In this document: in pieces, positions 47,205 to 55,308 of the stretch
Layout of the letters: each line of letters begins with the position of its first letter
Numbering within the stretch: position 1 is the first letter of the stretch
Assembly: GCF_010723735.1 (NCBI RefSeq)
Contig: NZ_BLLB01000002.1
Location: 5,642,001 to 5,706,000, forward strand
Origin: Mycolicibacterium hippocampi
GTDB lineage: Bacteria; Actinomycetota; Actinomycetes; Mycobacteriales; Mycobacteriaceae
Length of the DNA stretch: 64,000 nucleotides
Reading direction: 5' to 3'
The notes under the pieces: generated by a model
The model's input: the letters and a program-made list of their open reading frames with translations, nothing else
The model's database searches: none
What the model was told of the DNA's origin: nothing
Program-made: the position numbers and the translations under genes

Positions 47205-48278
47205 TCAGAACCTGGGGTGCTGGCCCACGAGCGTGGCTCGTGCGGAGTCCTTGCTCCCCTTTTCGATGGTTCCCAGGGTCCAGCAGTTCAAGTGGCGGGC
47301 GGTGAGCACGGCCAGCGCGCGATCGGTGTCCTCCGGCGCGACGACGGCGACCATTCCGACGCCCATGTTGAACGTCTTCTCCATCTCCACCCGGTCGATG
47401 CGGCCGCGCTGGGCGATCATGCCGAACACCGGCGCGGGCGTCCACGTCCCCCGGTCGAGCTCGGCAACCAGACCGTGCGGGATGACCCGCTCCAGGTTTC
47501 CGGCCAGCCCGCCACCGGTGACATGGCAGAAAGTCCGCACCTGGGTCTCGGCGGCCAGCGCCAGGCAGTCCTTGGTGTAGATGCGCGTCGGCTCCAGCAG
47601 TTCCTCACCGAGGGTGCGGCCGAACTCCTCCACATGCCCCGCCAGGTTCATGTGGTCGATTTCGAGCAGCACGTGGCGGGCCAACGAGTAGCCGTTGGAG
47701 TGCAGCCCGGTGGACGCCATGGCGATGATGACGTCGCCGGGCCTGACCCGGTCGGGGCCCAGAACGTCGTCGGCTTCGACGACACCGACCCCCGTCGCGG
47801 AGATGTCGTAGTGGTCGGGGGCCATCAACCCGGGATGCTCCGCCGTCTCACCACCGAGCAGAGCGCAGCCGGCGAGGACGCACCCGTCGGCGATGCCGGA
47901 GACGAGTTCGGCGACACGTTCGGGGACGGTGCGCCCGACCGCGATGTAGTCCTGCAGGAACAGCGGCTCGGCACCGCAGACCACGAGGTCGTCGACCACC
48001 ATCGCGACCAGGTCGATGCCGACCGTGTCGTGCTTGTCCATCGCTTGGGCGACGGCGAGCTTGGTGCCCACCCCGTCGGTCGACGACGCCAGCAGCGGCT
48101 CGCGGTAGTCACCGCGCAGCGCGAACAGCCCGGCGAACCCGCCCAGCCCACCGCGCACCTCGGGCCTGGTGGCCTTCTTGGCTAGCGGCTTGAAGAGTTC
48201 GACGGCGCGGTCACCTGCTTCGATGTCCACCCCTGCCGACGCATAGGAAATGCCGTGTTGTTCGGCGCGCTCGGTCAT
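47205..48278 (-). CDS. purM: Phosphoribosylformylglycinamidine cyclo-ligase PurM
   Basis: 357 residues. Purine pathway step 5 (FGAM to AIR, ATP-dependent). Landmarks: SYASAGVDIEAGDRAVELF, ASSTDGVGTKL, VDDLVVCGAEPLF, LLGGETAEHPG and TGGGLAGNLERVIP. ATG 48278 preferred over TTG 48287. Upstream on the same strand is a candidate 52-residue gene. Confidence 0.95.
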   Translation of the reverse strand: MTERAEQHGISYASAGVDIEAGDRAVELFKPLAKKATRPEVRGGLGGFAGLFALRGDYREPLLASSTDGVGTKLAVAQAMDKHDTVGIDLVAMVVDDLVVCGAEPLFLQDYIAVGRTVPERVAELVSGIADGCVLAGCALLGGETAEHPGLMAPDHYDISATGVGVVEADDVLGPDRVRPGDVIIAMASTGLHSNGYSLARHVLLEIDHMNLAGHVEEFGRTLGEELLEPTRIYTKDCLALAAETQVRTFCHVTGGGLAGNLERVIPHGLVAELDRGTWTPAPVFGMIAQRGRIDRVEMEKTFNMGVGMVAVVAPEDTDRALAVLTARHLNCWTLGTIEKGSKDSARATLVGQHPRF

Positions 48279-48335
48279 CGAGAGCAAGGCTACCCCGCGT
48301 TTTGGTGGCTAACCGCTACCGGTATGTGCCGGCCG

Positions 48336-48494
48336 TCAGCCGACGTTGCGGGCCGGCCACCCGTTGAGCGGTTTCGCCGCGCGGAAGGCCGTCACCACGC
48401 GTTGCTCGGCTTTTCTGGTGCCGAGCCAGGCCCCGACGGGCCAGATCCTCATCATCGCGATGCCCTTGTGCCGGAGCAGCTCGATCCCCGTCAC
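48336..48494 (-). CDS. Candidate 52-residue basic protein upstream of purM
   Basis: GTG 48494 to TGA, in the 308-bp gap between purM and the SDR gene. The peptide begins MTGIELLRHKGIAMMRIWPV and continues with several Lys/Arg; third codon positions are almost all G or C, as in real genes here. No homologue recognised and no Shine-Dalgarno seen, so it could be leaderless or spurious. Confidence 0.4.
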   Translation of the reverse strand: MTGIELLRHKGIAMMRIWPVGAWLGTRKAEQRVVTAFRAAKPLNGWPARNVG

Positions 48495-48586
48495 GGTTAG
48501 CAAATGTGCTCAGCGGGCACTCCACGTCGGCACCGGCAACGAAAAACTATCGAGAGCAGTTGCGGGTGACGACGAACGGAGCGGTA

Positions 48587-49558
48587 GTGGCAGAGCAGAT
48601 CAGGTGCTTGGTGACCGGGGCGACCGGCTACATCGGAGGTCAGTTGGCGCCGGCGCTGATCGAGCACGGCCATCAGGTGCGGGCGATGGCCCGCACACCG
48701 GACAAGCTCTCCGACGCCCCCTGGCGGGACCGCGCCGAGGTGGTGCGAGGCGACCTGTCCGAACCCGACTCATTGATCGCGGCGTTCCAGGACATCGACG
48801 TCGTGTACTACCTGGTGCACTCGATGGGGACGTCGAAAGACTTCGTCGCCGAGGAGAAGCGCGCCGCTCAGAACGTGGTCACGGCCGCAAAGGTCGCCGG
48901 GGTCAAACGCGTGGTCTACCTCAGTGGTCTGCATCCCGAAGGCGAGCTGTCGCCGCATCTGGCGTCGCGCGCGGCCGTCGGGGACATTCTCATCGGGTCC
49001 GGCATCGAAACCCTGGTGCTGCAGGCCGGCATCGTGGTGGGCTCCGGTTCGGCGTCGTTCGAGATGATCCGCCATCTCACCGACCGGCTGCCGGTCATGA
49101 CGACCCCGAAATGGGTGCACAACAAGATCCAGCCCATCGCGATCGACGACATCCTGCACTACCTGGTCGAGGCAGCGACGGCGTCGGTACCGCAGTCCCG
49201 GACGTGGGACGTCGGCGGACCCGACGTCCTCGAGTACGGCGACGCCATGCAGGTCTACGCCGACGTCGCCGGGCTGCGCAGGCGCGTCATCGTTGCCATC
49301 CCGTTCCTGACCCCCGCCATCGCGAGTTGGTGGGTCGGGTTGGTGACGCCCATTCCGCTGGGGCTGGCCCGGCCCCTGGTCGCGTCGCTGGAATGCGACG
49401 CGGTGGCCCTCGAACACGACATCGACGCGGTCATTCCGCCGCCGCCAACCGGTCTGACCGGCTACCGCGACTCGGTGGTGCTGGCGCTGCAGAGCGAAGA
49501 CCACCCCAAGGCCGGCCGTCGGCTGTTGATGCGTTGGAGTCCCACCACGGCGCAGTGA
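48587..49558 (+). CDS. NAD(P)-binding SDR / NmrA-like epimerase-fold protein
   Basis: 323 residues. Atypical short-chain dehydrogenase with cofactor loop LVTGATGYIGGQLAPAL and VVYYLVHSMGTSKDF; the catalytic Tyr is not in a classic YxxxK, suggesting a lipid or quinone-binding or non-canonical reductase (complex I 39-kDa/NDUFA9-like group). GTG 48587 has a GGAG at 48578-48581; earlier starts lack one. Not assigned a substrate. Confidence 0.8.
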   Translation: MAEQIRCLVTGATGYIGGQLAPALIEHGHQVRAMARTPDKLSDAPWRDRAEVVRGDLSEPDSLIAAFQDIDVVYYLVHSMGTSKDFVAEEKRAAQNVVTAAKVAGVKRVVYLSGLHPEGELSPHLASRAAVGDILIGSGIETLVLQAGIVVGSGSASFEMIRHLTDRLPVMTTPKWVHNKIQPIAIDDILHYLVEAATASVPQSRTWDVGGPDVLEYGDAMQVYADVAGLRRRVIVAIPFLTPAIASWWVGLVTPIPLGLARPLVASLECDAVALEHDIDAVIPPPPTGLTGYRDSVVLALQSEDHPKAGRRLLMRWSPTTAQ

Positions 49559-49577
49559 CGCCCGCGGGTCGGTGCCG

Positions 49578-51110
49578 CTAGGGCCGCCGCAGCGCCGAGG
49601 CGTTGTCGTTGTCCACCTGCAGCGGGATGCCGGTGCGGGCCGCGGTCTCGAGCATGTGCTCGATGACGTTCTTACCCAGCGCGGTCTCCCCGGGCAGCTC
49701 GATCGGATACACACCGTCGAAGCACGCCGAACACAGCCGCGACGCCGGCTGCTCGGTGGCCGCGATCATGCCCTGGCGGCTGATGTAGCTCAGGGTGTCC
49801 GCGCCGATCGCCCGTCGGACGCCGTCGAGCATCTCGCCCTCGTCCGCCGAGTTGCTCGCGGCGTTGGCGATGAGCTCGGCGGGCGTGGCGAAGTCGATGC
49901 CGTAGAAGCACGGCCACTTGACCGGCGGAGACGCGATCCGCACGTGCACCTCGACGGCTCCGGCCTCGCGCAGCATCCGGATCAGCGCGCGCTGGGTGTT
50001 GCCGCGCACGATCGAGTCGTCGACGACGATCAGCCGCTTGCCGCGGATGACTTCCTTGAGCGGGTTGAGCTTGAGTCGGATGCCGAGCTGCCGAATGGTC
50101 TGGGAGGGCTGGATGAAGGTCCGCCCGACGTACGCGTTCTTCATCAGACCCTGCCCGTACGGGATGCCTGAGCCCTGCGCGTAGCCGACCGCGGCCGGGG
50201 TTCCCGACTCGGGGACGCCGATCACCAGGTCGGCCTCGACGGGCGATTCGGCCGCCAGCCGGCGACCGATCTCCACCCGGGTGCCGTGCACGGAGCGGCC
50301 CGCCAGCGTGCTGTCCGGGCGGGCGAGGTAGACGTACTCGAAGACACATCCCTTGGGCGTCGGGTTTGCGAAGCGTGTGGAACGCACGCCGTCCGCGTCG
50401 ATGGCGAGCAGCTCGCCCGGCTCGATGTCACGGACGAACGCCGCGCCGACGATGTCCAGCGCGGCGGTTTCCGAGGCCACCACCCAGCCGCGGTCCAGCC
50501 GACCCAGCGACAGCGGCCGCACCCCGTAGGGGTCGCGCGCGGCGTAGAGGGTGTTCTCGTCCATGAAGGTCAGGCAGAACGCGCCGCGCACGGTGGGCAG
50601 CAGTTCCAGAGCAGCCTGCTCGAGCGAGGAGTCCGCCGCACCGTGGGCCAGCAGCGCACCGAGGATGTCGGAGTCGGTGGTGGCGGTGACGGCGCCGCGG
50701 TTGCCCATCAGCCCTTCGTCACGGGCGCGTGCGGCCAACTCGGCGGTGTTGACCAGGTTTCCGTTGTGGCCCAGGGCCACCCCGGTGCCCGCGGCGGTGT
50801 TACGGAAGACGGGCTGGGCGTTCTCCCAGGTGGTGGAACCGGTGGTGGAGTAGCGGCAGTGGCCGACGGCGACGTGGCCCGGCATCGCGGCCAGGGTCTG
50901 CTCGTCGAACACCTGGCTCACCAGCCCGAGATCCTTGAACACCAGCACCTGCGAGCCGTCCGCCACGGCGATGCCCGCGGCCTCCTGACCCCTGTGTTGC
51001 AGCGCGTAAAGGCCGTAGTACGTGAGCTTGGCCACCTCTTCGCCAGGCGCCCACACCCCGAAAACTCCGCATTCTTCCTTGGGATCGTCTTCGGGTGGCA
51101 CGTCGGTCAC
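49578..51110 (-). CDS. purF: Amidophosphoribosyltransferase PurF
   Basis: 510 residues; first committed step of purine synthesis. N-terminal glutaminase of the Ntn type: the processed Cys is Cys14 in EECGVFGVW, so an 13-residue propeptide is removed. The PRTase domain has VVDDSIVRGNTQRALI (PRPP loop). Cys residues in the C-terminal part would bind a 4Fe-4S cluster as in the B. subtilis type. GTG start 51110 after GGGAG. Confidence 0.95.
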   Translation of the reverse strand: MTDVPPEDDPKEECGVFGVWAPGEEVAKLTYYGLYALQHRGQEAAGIAVADGSQVLVFKDLGLVSQVFDEQTLAAMPGHVAVGHCRYSTTGSTTWENAQPVFRNTAAGTGVALGHNGNLVNTAELAARARDEGLMGNRGAVTATTDSDILGALLAHGAADSSLEQAALELLPTVRGAFCLTFMDENTLYAARDPYGVRPLSLGRLDRGWVVASETAALDIVGAAFVRDIEPGELLAIDADGVRSTRFANPTPKGCVFEYVYLARPDSTLAGRSVHGTRVEIGRRLAAESPVEADLVIGVPESGTPAAVGYAQGSGIPYGQGLMKNAYVGRTFIQPSQTIRQLGIRLKLNPLKEVIRGKRLIVVDDSIVRGNTQRALIRMLREAGAVEVHVRIASPPVKWPCFYGIDFATPAELIANAASNSADEGEMLDGVRRAIGADTLSYISRQGMIAATEQPASRLCSACFDGVYPIELPGETALGKNVIEHMLETAARTGIPLQVDNDNASALRRP

Positions 51111-51259
51111 GATGGCTGCTCCCTAGGGGCGGTGGGTGACATCGGCAAGTCTACGGTGAACGCCGGGGGAAGGTTGAATCGACCGGCGGTGTCGTCGATA
51201 AACTTCAACACCGATCTTCAACAGCGATGGCACCGCGAACATTTCTCGGAGGAGTTCGC

Positions 51260-52591
51260 GTGCAGAGGGTCCAGGCCCAGGAGCAGACGGCCACGGAAGA
51301 ACGGCAGCCGACATGGCGGCCCGTCACTCGGGTCGCCTTCCGGTTCGCCGTCGCCTATCTCGGGTTGTTCTGCCTGATCTACGCCCAGATCACATTCGTC
51401 TACACCGGAGTCCTCTCGTTCTGGCTGCCGCAGAACGCCGTGCTCTGGCAGATGTCGGCGCTGGACCCGGTGACCCATTGGGTGGGCCGGACAGTGTTCG
51501 GTGTCGACGCGCGACTGAACCCGATGTCCGGCAGCGGCGACCAGGCGGCCATCTGGGTGCTGGTCTTCTGCCTGCTCGTGGTGGCCGTCATCATCACCGC
51601 GGTGTGGTCGGTGCTCGACCGGCGGCGAACGGCCTATCCACGACTCGCGGCGTGGTTCGCAGTATTCCTGCGCCTGTGCCTGGGCGGCCAGATGTTGTTC
51701 TACGGCTTTGCCAAAGTCATCCCGACCCAGATGCCAGCGCCGCCGCTGGCGGCTCTGCTCGAACCGTTCGGCAACCTGAGTCCGATGGCGGTGCTGTGGT
51801 TGCAGGTGGGAACTTCGCACCCTTACGAGATCGCGCTCGGATCGATCGAGGTGTTAGCCGGACTGCTGCTGTTCGTGCCGCGGACCGCCACGGCGGGCAC
51901 GGTTCTGAGCGTGGCCGGGACCGCGCAGATCTTCCTGCTGAACATGACCTACGGCGTGCCGGTGAAGATCCTGTCGGCACACCTGCTGGTCATCAGCGTG
52001 GTGTTGCTGGCGCCGCAGGCGCGGCGCCTGACCGGGGCGCTGCTCGGTAGGGAAGTCGCCGCCGAGCGACGCCGTCTGCTGTTCGACTCCCCGCGACATG
52101 ACCGCATCGCCGCCTGGGTCCAGGTGGCACTCGGCCTCTGGGTGTTGGCCGGCTGCCTTGTGTACAACGTGCAGTCGTGGCGGGAGTTCGGCGGCGGGCG
52201 GGAAATGCCGGAGCTGTACGGCATCTGGTCGGTCACGGATTTCACCGTCGACGGCGCTGCGCTGCCTCCCCTGTTGAGCGATGAGGTCCGTTGGCAGAAG
52301 ATTGTTTTCGACGTCCCCCAGGTCGCGACGTACCAACGGATGGACGGCGAACTGGTTGATGTCGCCGCATCCTTGTCAGAGGGGACGCTGACGTTGTCGG
52401 ACCTCTCTGGTGAAAGTCCGTCGCCGCTGGCGACGATGACAATCGACCGGCACGGCCCGGATTCGTTGCGTCTGGAGGGCACACTCGACGAACGTCCGGT
52501 GACCATCACGCTTGACCGCCTGCCGCTTGACGAGTTCACGCTCCACAACCGCGGCTTCCACTGGGTGCAGGAGGAACCCTTCTTCGGGTAG
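51260..52591 (+). CDS. DoxX-like membrane protein with extracytoplasmic C-terminal domain
   Basis: 443 residues from GTG 51260, preceded by GGAGGAG. Helices cluster between residues about 25 and 300 (FRFAVAYLGLFCLIYAQITF, AAIWVLVFCLLVVAVIITA, QMLFYGFAKVIPTQMP, VLSVAGTAQIFLLNM). The remaining 140 residues are soluble and beta-rich (YGIWSVTDFTVDGAALPP). The DoxX-like motif KVIPTQMPAPP...LLEPFG is recognisable. No function known. Divergent from purF and convergent with the SCP-like gene. Confidence 0.75.
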   Translation: MQRVQAQEQTATEERQPTWRPVTRVAFRFAVAYLGLFCLIYAQITFVYTGVLSFWLPQNAVLWQMSALDPVTHWVGRTVFGVDARLNPMSGSGDQAAIWVLVFCLLVVAVIITAVWSVLDRRRTAYPRLAAWFAVFLRLCLGGQMLFYGFAKVIPTQMPAPPLAALLEPFGNLSPMAVLWLQVGTSHPYEIALGSIEVLAGLLLFVPRTATAGTVLSVAGTAQIFLLNMTYGVPVKILSAHLLVISVVLLAPQARRLTGALLGREVAAERRRLLFDSPRHDRIAAWVQVALGLWVLAGCLVYNVQSWREFGGGREMPELYGIWSVTDFTVDGAALPPLLSDEVRWQKIVFDVPQVATYQRMDGELVDVAASLSEGTLTLSDLSGESPSPLATMTIDRHGPDSLRLEGTLDERPVTITLDRLPLDEFTLHNRGFHWVQEEPFFG

Positions 52592-52605
52592 GGAGTGCAC
52601 CTCGC

Positions 52606-52998
52606 TCAGTCGGGGAGACGGACGACCGGCAGCAGCTCGGCGATCTCCGCAGCTCTGGTGCCCGACATCTGCAGCCCACCGGCGGCAGCCGCGTCGGCGA
52701 CCGACAGCAGCCCGGCGGCCAGCAGCAGCCAGGTGCGCGGGGCGGCCTCGACCACGTTGGGCGGGTTGCCGCGGGTGTGCCTGGGACCTGCGATGCACTG
52801 CACCGCCACGAACGGCGGCACCCTGACTTCGACGCTGGCACCCGGCGCGCTCTCAGCGAGCGTCCTGGCGGTCAACCGCACCGCGTCGGCCAGCTCGGCA
52901 CGCGTGGGTGGGGCCACGTCGCCGTCGCGGAGCCAGCCGGCCAGCGCCGCCACCGCGGCCCGGGTCTTTGCCGGATCGGCACTACGACGAGCAGCCAC
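52606..52998 (-). CDS. Sterol-carrier-family (bacterial SCP-like) protein
   Basis: 130 residues, Rv0807-type. The bacterial SCP-orthologue core is VRVPPFVAVQCIAGPRHTRG. Starts at GTG 52998, five bases from the ATG of the divergent MCE gene. The length and N-terminal alanine-rich helix are normal for the family. Binds hydrophobic ligands by family analogy. Confidence 0.8.
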   Translation of the reverse strand: MAARRSADPAKTRAAVAALAGWLRDGDVAPPTRAELADAVRLTARTLAESAPGASVEVRVPPFVAVQCIAGPRHTRGNPPNVVEAAPRTWLLLAAGLLSVADAAAAGGLQMSGTRAAEIAELLPVVRLPD

Positions 52999-53003
52999 GC
53001 TCT

Positions 53004-54218
53004 ATGGTCTCAAAAGTGTCTGTCGACCGCGACGACCCGCCGTACAAGCTCGCGGGCGCGCTCTTCCTGGCGATCGCAGTCTTCGCAGGCACGCTGCTGT
53101 TCCTGCAGTTCCGCGGCGAGTTCACCGCAAAGACCACGCTGACGCTGACATCCCCGCGCGCCGGCCTGGTGGTGGAACCGGGCGCCAAGGTCACCTTCAA
53201 CGGCGTCGAGATCGGCCGGGTGGACCGGATCGAGGGGATCTCAGAACGCGATGCCACCGGCGCCAGGCTCATGCTGGACGTCGATCCGGACTACGTACGG
53301 CTCATTCCGGCAAATGTGGTGGCCGAGATCCGCGCGACCACCGTCTTCGGCAACAAGTACGTGTCCTTCAGTTCACCCAACGACCCTGTCGCCCAACGCA
53401 TCTCCTCCGATGACACGGTCGCGGTCACGACGGTCACGACGGAGTTCAACACGTTGTTCGAGACCGTCACCGAGATCGCGCAGCAGGTGGATCCGGTCAA
53501 GCTGAACCAGACGCTGAGTGCCGCGGCGGAAGCGCTGACCGGCCTGGGTGAGCGGTTCGGCGAATCCCTGGTCGACGGCAACCGCATTCTCGAGGAGCTG
53601 ATCCCGCAGCTGCCACGGTTGCGCTACGACATCGACCGGGTGGCGGCGCTGGCCGACGTGTACGCCGATGCGTCCCCGGACCTTCTCGACGGTCTGGATG
53701 CCGCGGCCACGACAGCGCGCACGCTCACCGAGCACTCCGGCGACGTCGACGCCGCGTTGCTGGCCGCTCTCGGCTTCGCCGACGACAACACCGAGGTATT
53801 CGATCGTGCGGGGCCGTATCTGGTGCGCGGTGCCGCCGACCTGGTGCCGACGTCGATGCTGCTCGACGAGTACCGCGGGATGATCTTCTGCACCATCCGC
53901 AACTACGCCGAGGTGGGCCCGGAGATCGCGCGTACCCTCGGGGACAACGGGTACTCGCTTCGGGCCGCCGGGACGGTGCTCGGCGCCGGAAACCCGTTCG
54001 TCTATCCCGACAACCTGCCGCGGGTGAACGCCAGCGGTGGCCCGGGGGGCCGGCCGGGTTGCTGGCAGAAGGTGACCCGCGACCTGTGGCCGATGCCCTA
54101 CCTGGTGATGGACACCGGCTACAGCCTGGCGCCCTACAACCACGCCGGAATTCCGGAACCGATGCTCGTCGACTATGTGTGGGGCAGGCAGATCGGCGCA
54201 CCGACGATCAACCCTTGA
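53004..54218 (+). CDS. Orphan MCE-family protein
   Basis: 404 residues. N-terminal membrane helix (YKLAGALFLAIAVFAGTLLFL) followed by an MCE domain (TLTLTSPRAGLVVEPGAKVTFNGVEIGRV to FGNKYVSF) and a helical region. The C-terminus PYLVMDTGYSLAPYNH resembles MceA proteins of complete mce operons. No yrbE permease, other mce gene or mas gene is near, so it is a solitary MCE protein. GTG 53016 is an alternative start. It might plug into another Mce transporter. Confidence 0.85.
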   Translation: MVSKVSVDRDDPPYKLAGALFLAIAVFAGTLLFLQFRGEFTAKTTLTLTSPRAGLVVEPGAKVTFNGVEIGRVDRIEGISERDATGARLMLDVDPDYVRLIPANVVAEIRATTVFGNKYVSFSSPNDPVAQRISSDDTVAVTTVTTEFNTLFETVTEIAQQVDPVKLNQTLSAAAEALTGLGERFGESLVDGNRILEELIPQLPRLRYDIDRVAALADVYADASPDLLDGLDAAATTARTLTEHSGDVDAALLAALGFADDNTEVFDRAGPYLVRGAADLVPTSMLLDEYRGMIFCTIRNYAEVGPEIARTLGDNGYSLRAAGTVLGAGNPFVYPDNLPRVNASGGPGGRPGCWQKVTRDLWPMPYLVMDTGYSLAPYNHAGIPEPMLVDYVWGRQIGAPTINP

Positions 54219-54237
54219 CCTCAATATTCGTTGAGGT
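54218..54237. promoter_or_regulatory. Palindrome in the spacer of the PPOX/FDOR promoter
   Basis: ACCTCAA (54218-54224) and TTGAGGT (54231-54237), 6-bp centre. It lies between TTGACC (54215-54220) and TAGGTT (54240-54245), good -35 and -10 candidates, with the ATG 6 bp after the -10. Confidence 0.6.
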
Positions 54238-54251
54238 TCTAGGTTGGGGAC

Positions 54252-54680
54252 ATGACCTTCACCGCATTCGAGATCGAGTTCATGAAGCAGGCCGACATCG
54301 GCAGGTTGGCCACCATCCAACCCGATGGCACCCCGCAGAACAGCCCGGTCGGCTTCGCATTCAACGAGCAGCTCGGCACCATCGACATCGCCGGCTACGA
54401 GATGTCGCGCAGCCGCAAGTTCCGCAATCTCGCGCGAAACAACAAGGTGGCCTTCGTCGTCGACGACATCCCGTCGCGGGATCCGTGGCGGGTGCGCTGC
54501 CTGGAGATCCGCGGCACCGCCGAACAGGCACAGCTCGACGAAACCCCACGCGAACCCAACGGCGATCCGCTCGACACCGCGATCATCCGCATCACGCCGC
54601 GGCGGGTGATCAGCTTCGGGATCGACGACCAGACCACCGAACCGCACCAGCTCGTCGCCCACGTCCGAAACGTCGGCTGA
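54252..54680 (+). CDS. PPOX-class F420-dependent oxidoreductase-like protein
   Basis: 142 residues of the split beta-barrel flavin/deazaflavin reductase fold. RLATIQPDGTPQNSPVGFAFNEQ and NLARNNKVAFVVDD are typical of FDOR-B (Rv2074-like) proteins that bind F420 or related cofactors. Substrate unknown. Its 3-prime 71 bp overlap antisense with the CPBP protease gene. Probable leaderless promoter with an operator. Confidence 0.8.
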   Translation: MTFTAFEIEFMKQADIGRLATIQPDGTPQNSPVGFAFNEQLGTIDIAGYEMSRSRKFRNLARNNKVAFVVDDIPSRDPWRVRCLEIRGTAEQAQLDETPREPNGDPLDTAIIRITPRRVISFGIDDQTTEPHQLVAHVRNVG

Positions 54681-55308
54681 TCCCCTCGCCCTCACCCCTG
54701 CGCCTCTGCACGGCGAGCGCCCCCACAGCTCCCGCCTCGTTGACCGCCAGATGGGCCAGCATCGGCGCTGCCAGGCTGCCCGACTTCGCATACAGCCAGT
54801 CGAAGACCCACCCCGCGGCGGCGGTCACCAGCACCGTGCCCGACACCGGCTGCCCCGCCGCGCGGGCGTCGGTTACATGGGACAGCCCGAAGACGGCCGC
54901 CGCGACCAGCCGCCCGCCGGGCGCGCCGAACGCCCGCTTCGCGACGGTGCCCAAGGCGGCCCGGTAGGCCACCTCCTCGGTCCACACCGTGCCCACCGGG
55001 ATGCGCAGCAGCAGCCAGTGACCAGCGGAGGCGGGCAATGTGCGTTCGGCCATTCCGGCGCGCACCGGCCGGATGACCGTGCCGGCTGCCACCGCGAGCG
55101 CCACGGGTGCAGCGACCGCCGCTCCCCACCGCAGGCCCGCCCACAGCTCAGGAGGTCGCAGACCGTGCGGGGCACCGCCGGCCAGCGACACCGAGGTACC
55201 GAACACCGCGTGCGGAATCGGATTCCACTGCAACGGGATTCGTGGTGTCGTCACGCTCCACCCGATGAGCACCGCCGCCAGCGCGGCCGTCCTGAGCTTG
55301 TCGCGCAC
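54610..55308 (-). CDS. CPBP-family intramembrane metalloprotease
   Basis: 232 residues, several membrane helices. The glutamate pair WTEEVAYRAALG (Glu111, Glu112; EExxxR), a later His (GLSHVTDA) and the final HLAVNEAG match the Abi/CPBP catalytic set. GTG start 55308 overlaps the upstream gene stop (TAGTG) by one base. C-terminal Arg-rich tail lies antisense to the PPOX gene. Similar position to Rv0804 (from memory). May process membrane proteins or confer self-protection. Confidence 0.75.
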   Translation of the reverse strand: MRDKLRTAALAAVLIGWSVTTPRIPLQWNPIPHAVFGTSVSLAGGAPHGLRPPELWAGLRWGAAVAAPVALAVAAGTVIRPVRAGMAERTLPASAGHWLLLRIPVGTVWTEEVAYRAALGTVAKRAFGAPGGRLVAAAVFGLSHVTDARAAGQPVSGTVLVTAAAGWVFDWLYAKSGSLAAPMLAHLAVNEAGAVGALAVQRRRGEGEGISRRFGRGRRAGAVRWSGRRSRS

